Assembly: GCA_030323885.1 (NCBI GenBank)
Contig: CM059193.1
Span: 56,448,749 to 56,512,748 of the forward strand
From: Branchipolynoe longqiensis
Taxonomy: Eukaryota; Annelida; Polychaeta; Phyllodocida; Polynoidae
Length of the DNA stretch: 64,000 nt
Direction: 5' to 3'
Part shown: positions 63,229 to 64,000 of the stretch, one piece after another
Numbering within the stretch: the stretch's first letter is position 1
Layout of the letters: each line of letters begins with the position of its first letter
Translations under genes and position numbers: made by a program
The notes under the pieces: generated by a model
Database searches by the model: none
What the model was told of the DNA's origin: nothing
What the model saw: the letters and a program-made list of their open reading frames with translations, nothing else

Positions 63229-64000
63229 TTAAAGATCACGTCACACGATTTCTTTTGGATTTTAAAATAATTTTTTTTTTTTTTACCATGAATAAGATTT
63301 TACTTGAATAAGTTACTATAATAAATAGGTTATAACTTATATAAGACATAGTCAAATAGCTTTATATTAACGATTAGTGATACCAGGGCTTACCCTATCT
63401 TCCTCAAGGACTTCTACTAAGTTCTAAGGTTCTTCTCCTTATATCCCTTCTCTATTATTAGCAAGCCTGTTAGCGTAGATGTTTTAATTCTGTTTATTAG
63501 ATAATGTGTAGGTATTTCCTAGTGCCTGCAAGTCTAACGCCTGAAGAGCTTTGTCCCGGTGTAAAGATTTCAATTTACCCCCTGATTCAAGTTCCCCCTG
63601 GGAACTTGAAAACGTTTTCAAATTCATCCCAGGGGAATTTGAAAACGTTTTCAAGTTCCTTCCCTCGTTTTAACTTTCCCTCCCCCCATTTTGGGGAATT
63701 TTCTTTATTTTTGTTATTTTTTGTTATTACGCCCTATCCACTCCACTGGATGGCCATACACAGAGAATAGCATAATGAAAATTATTACTAGTACAACAAA
63801 ACATATTTCACCCCAAATGACACACAAAGTCTCCAAGATGGCTAAGAAAAAAATATTATAGGTCTGAATTTTAAAACGTTTTTAAAAGTTTTTTAAACAA
63901 TTTTAAATTCCCGGAGGGGGGAATCTAAAAATAGGGGGAGGAATCTGAAAACCGTTTTTAATTTCCCCCCCGGGAATCTGAAAACGTTTTTAATTTCCCT
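63229..64000. other. No gene recognised; palindrome-rich window end
   Basis: AT-rich, then repeated GGGAA(C/T)TTGAAAACGTTTTCAA words at 63590-63660 and GAATCTGAAAACGTTTTTAA-type words at 63940-64000, suggesting the edge of an unrecognised repeat. Confidence 0.4.
63601..63659. repeat. 25-bp perfect inverted repeat of nested palindromes
   Basis: Arms 63601-63625 and 63635-63659 are exact complements separated by 9 nt. Each arm itself contains the 16-bp palindrome TTGAAAACGTTTTCAA. Confidence 0.93.

Overview
The window is nuclear DNA from an animal, most likely a lophotrochozoan and probably a mollusc or annelid. Three things point there. The only convincing protein-coding gene encodes a myomodulin-type neuropeptide precursor with many MLRM-amide copies. 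Several tRNA-headed SINE families are present, one resembling a SINE widespread in molluscs. Coding density is extremely low, and diverse LINEs, a DIRS-like retroelement, MITEs and minisatellites fill the space. No prokaryotic operon, CRISPR array or rRNA gene is seen.

Layout. 0-4.5 kb: a decaying tandem array of minus-strand tRNA-Ser(GCT) genes (three good copies, several relics), interrupted by SINEs, a LINE tail and a MITE inserted inside one tRNA copy. 6.3-8.4 kb: a MITE built from 10-bp repeats, then a CAAGCTGCAACAA minisatellite. 10.2-14.3 kb: a broken DIRS-like element (gag-like, RT and RNase H pieces; no recombinase seen) containing a 24-bp perfect hairpin. 15-21.3 kb: a 5'-truncated, frameshifted LINE, an internally deleted derivative of it, and SINEs. 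21.9-22.9 kb: a 1-kb pyrimidine tract. 25-27.6 kb: a self-nested MITE and a 48-bp minisatellite. 28-34 kb: nested MITE/LINE insertions and a second decayed LINE. 34-53 kb: SINE and MITE dominated, with a 22-bp minisatellite at 44.4-45.0 kb and a few promoter-like GC-rich patches. 53.4-54.5 kb: the neuropeptide exon. 54.5-64 kb: more SINEs and MITEs, 20-bp minisatellites, a 72-bp satellite derived from a SINE tRNA head (61-62.1 kb), poly-C tracts and a CpG-rich promoter-like island (62.5-62.8 kb).

Family names used below are local labels. SINE-A: tRNA head 1 plus long tail. SINE-A2: tRNA head 2 plus the same long tail. SINE-B: head 1 plus a different short tail. SINE-C to SINE-F: other tRNA-headed families. 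LINE-X, LINE-Y, LINE-Z: three non-LTR lineages. MITE-G, N, P, Q, R, S, T, U, V, W: short inverted-repeat elements. Element boundaries were read by eye and may be off by a few to tens of bases. The signal-peptide exon of the neuropeptide gene was not identified in the window.
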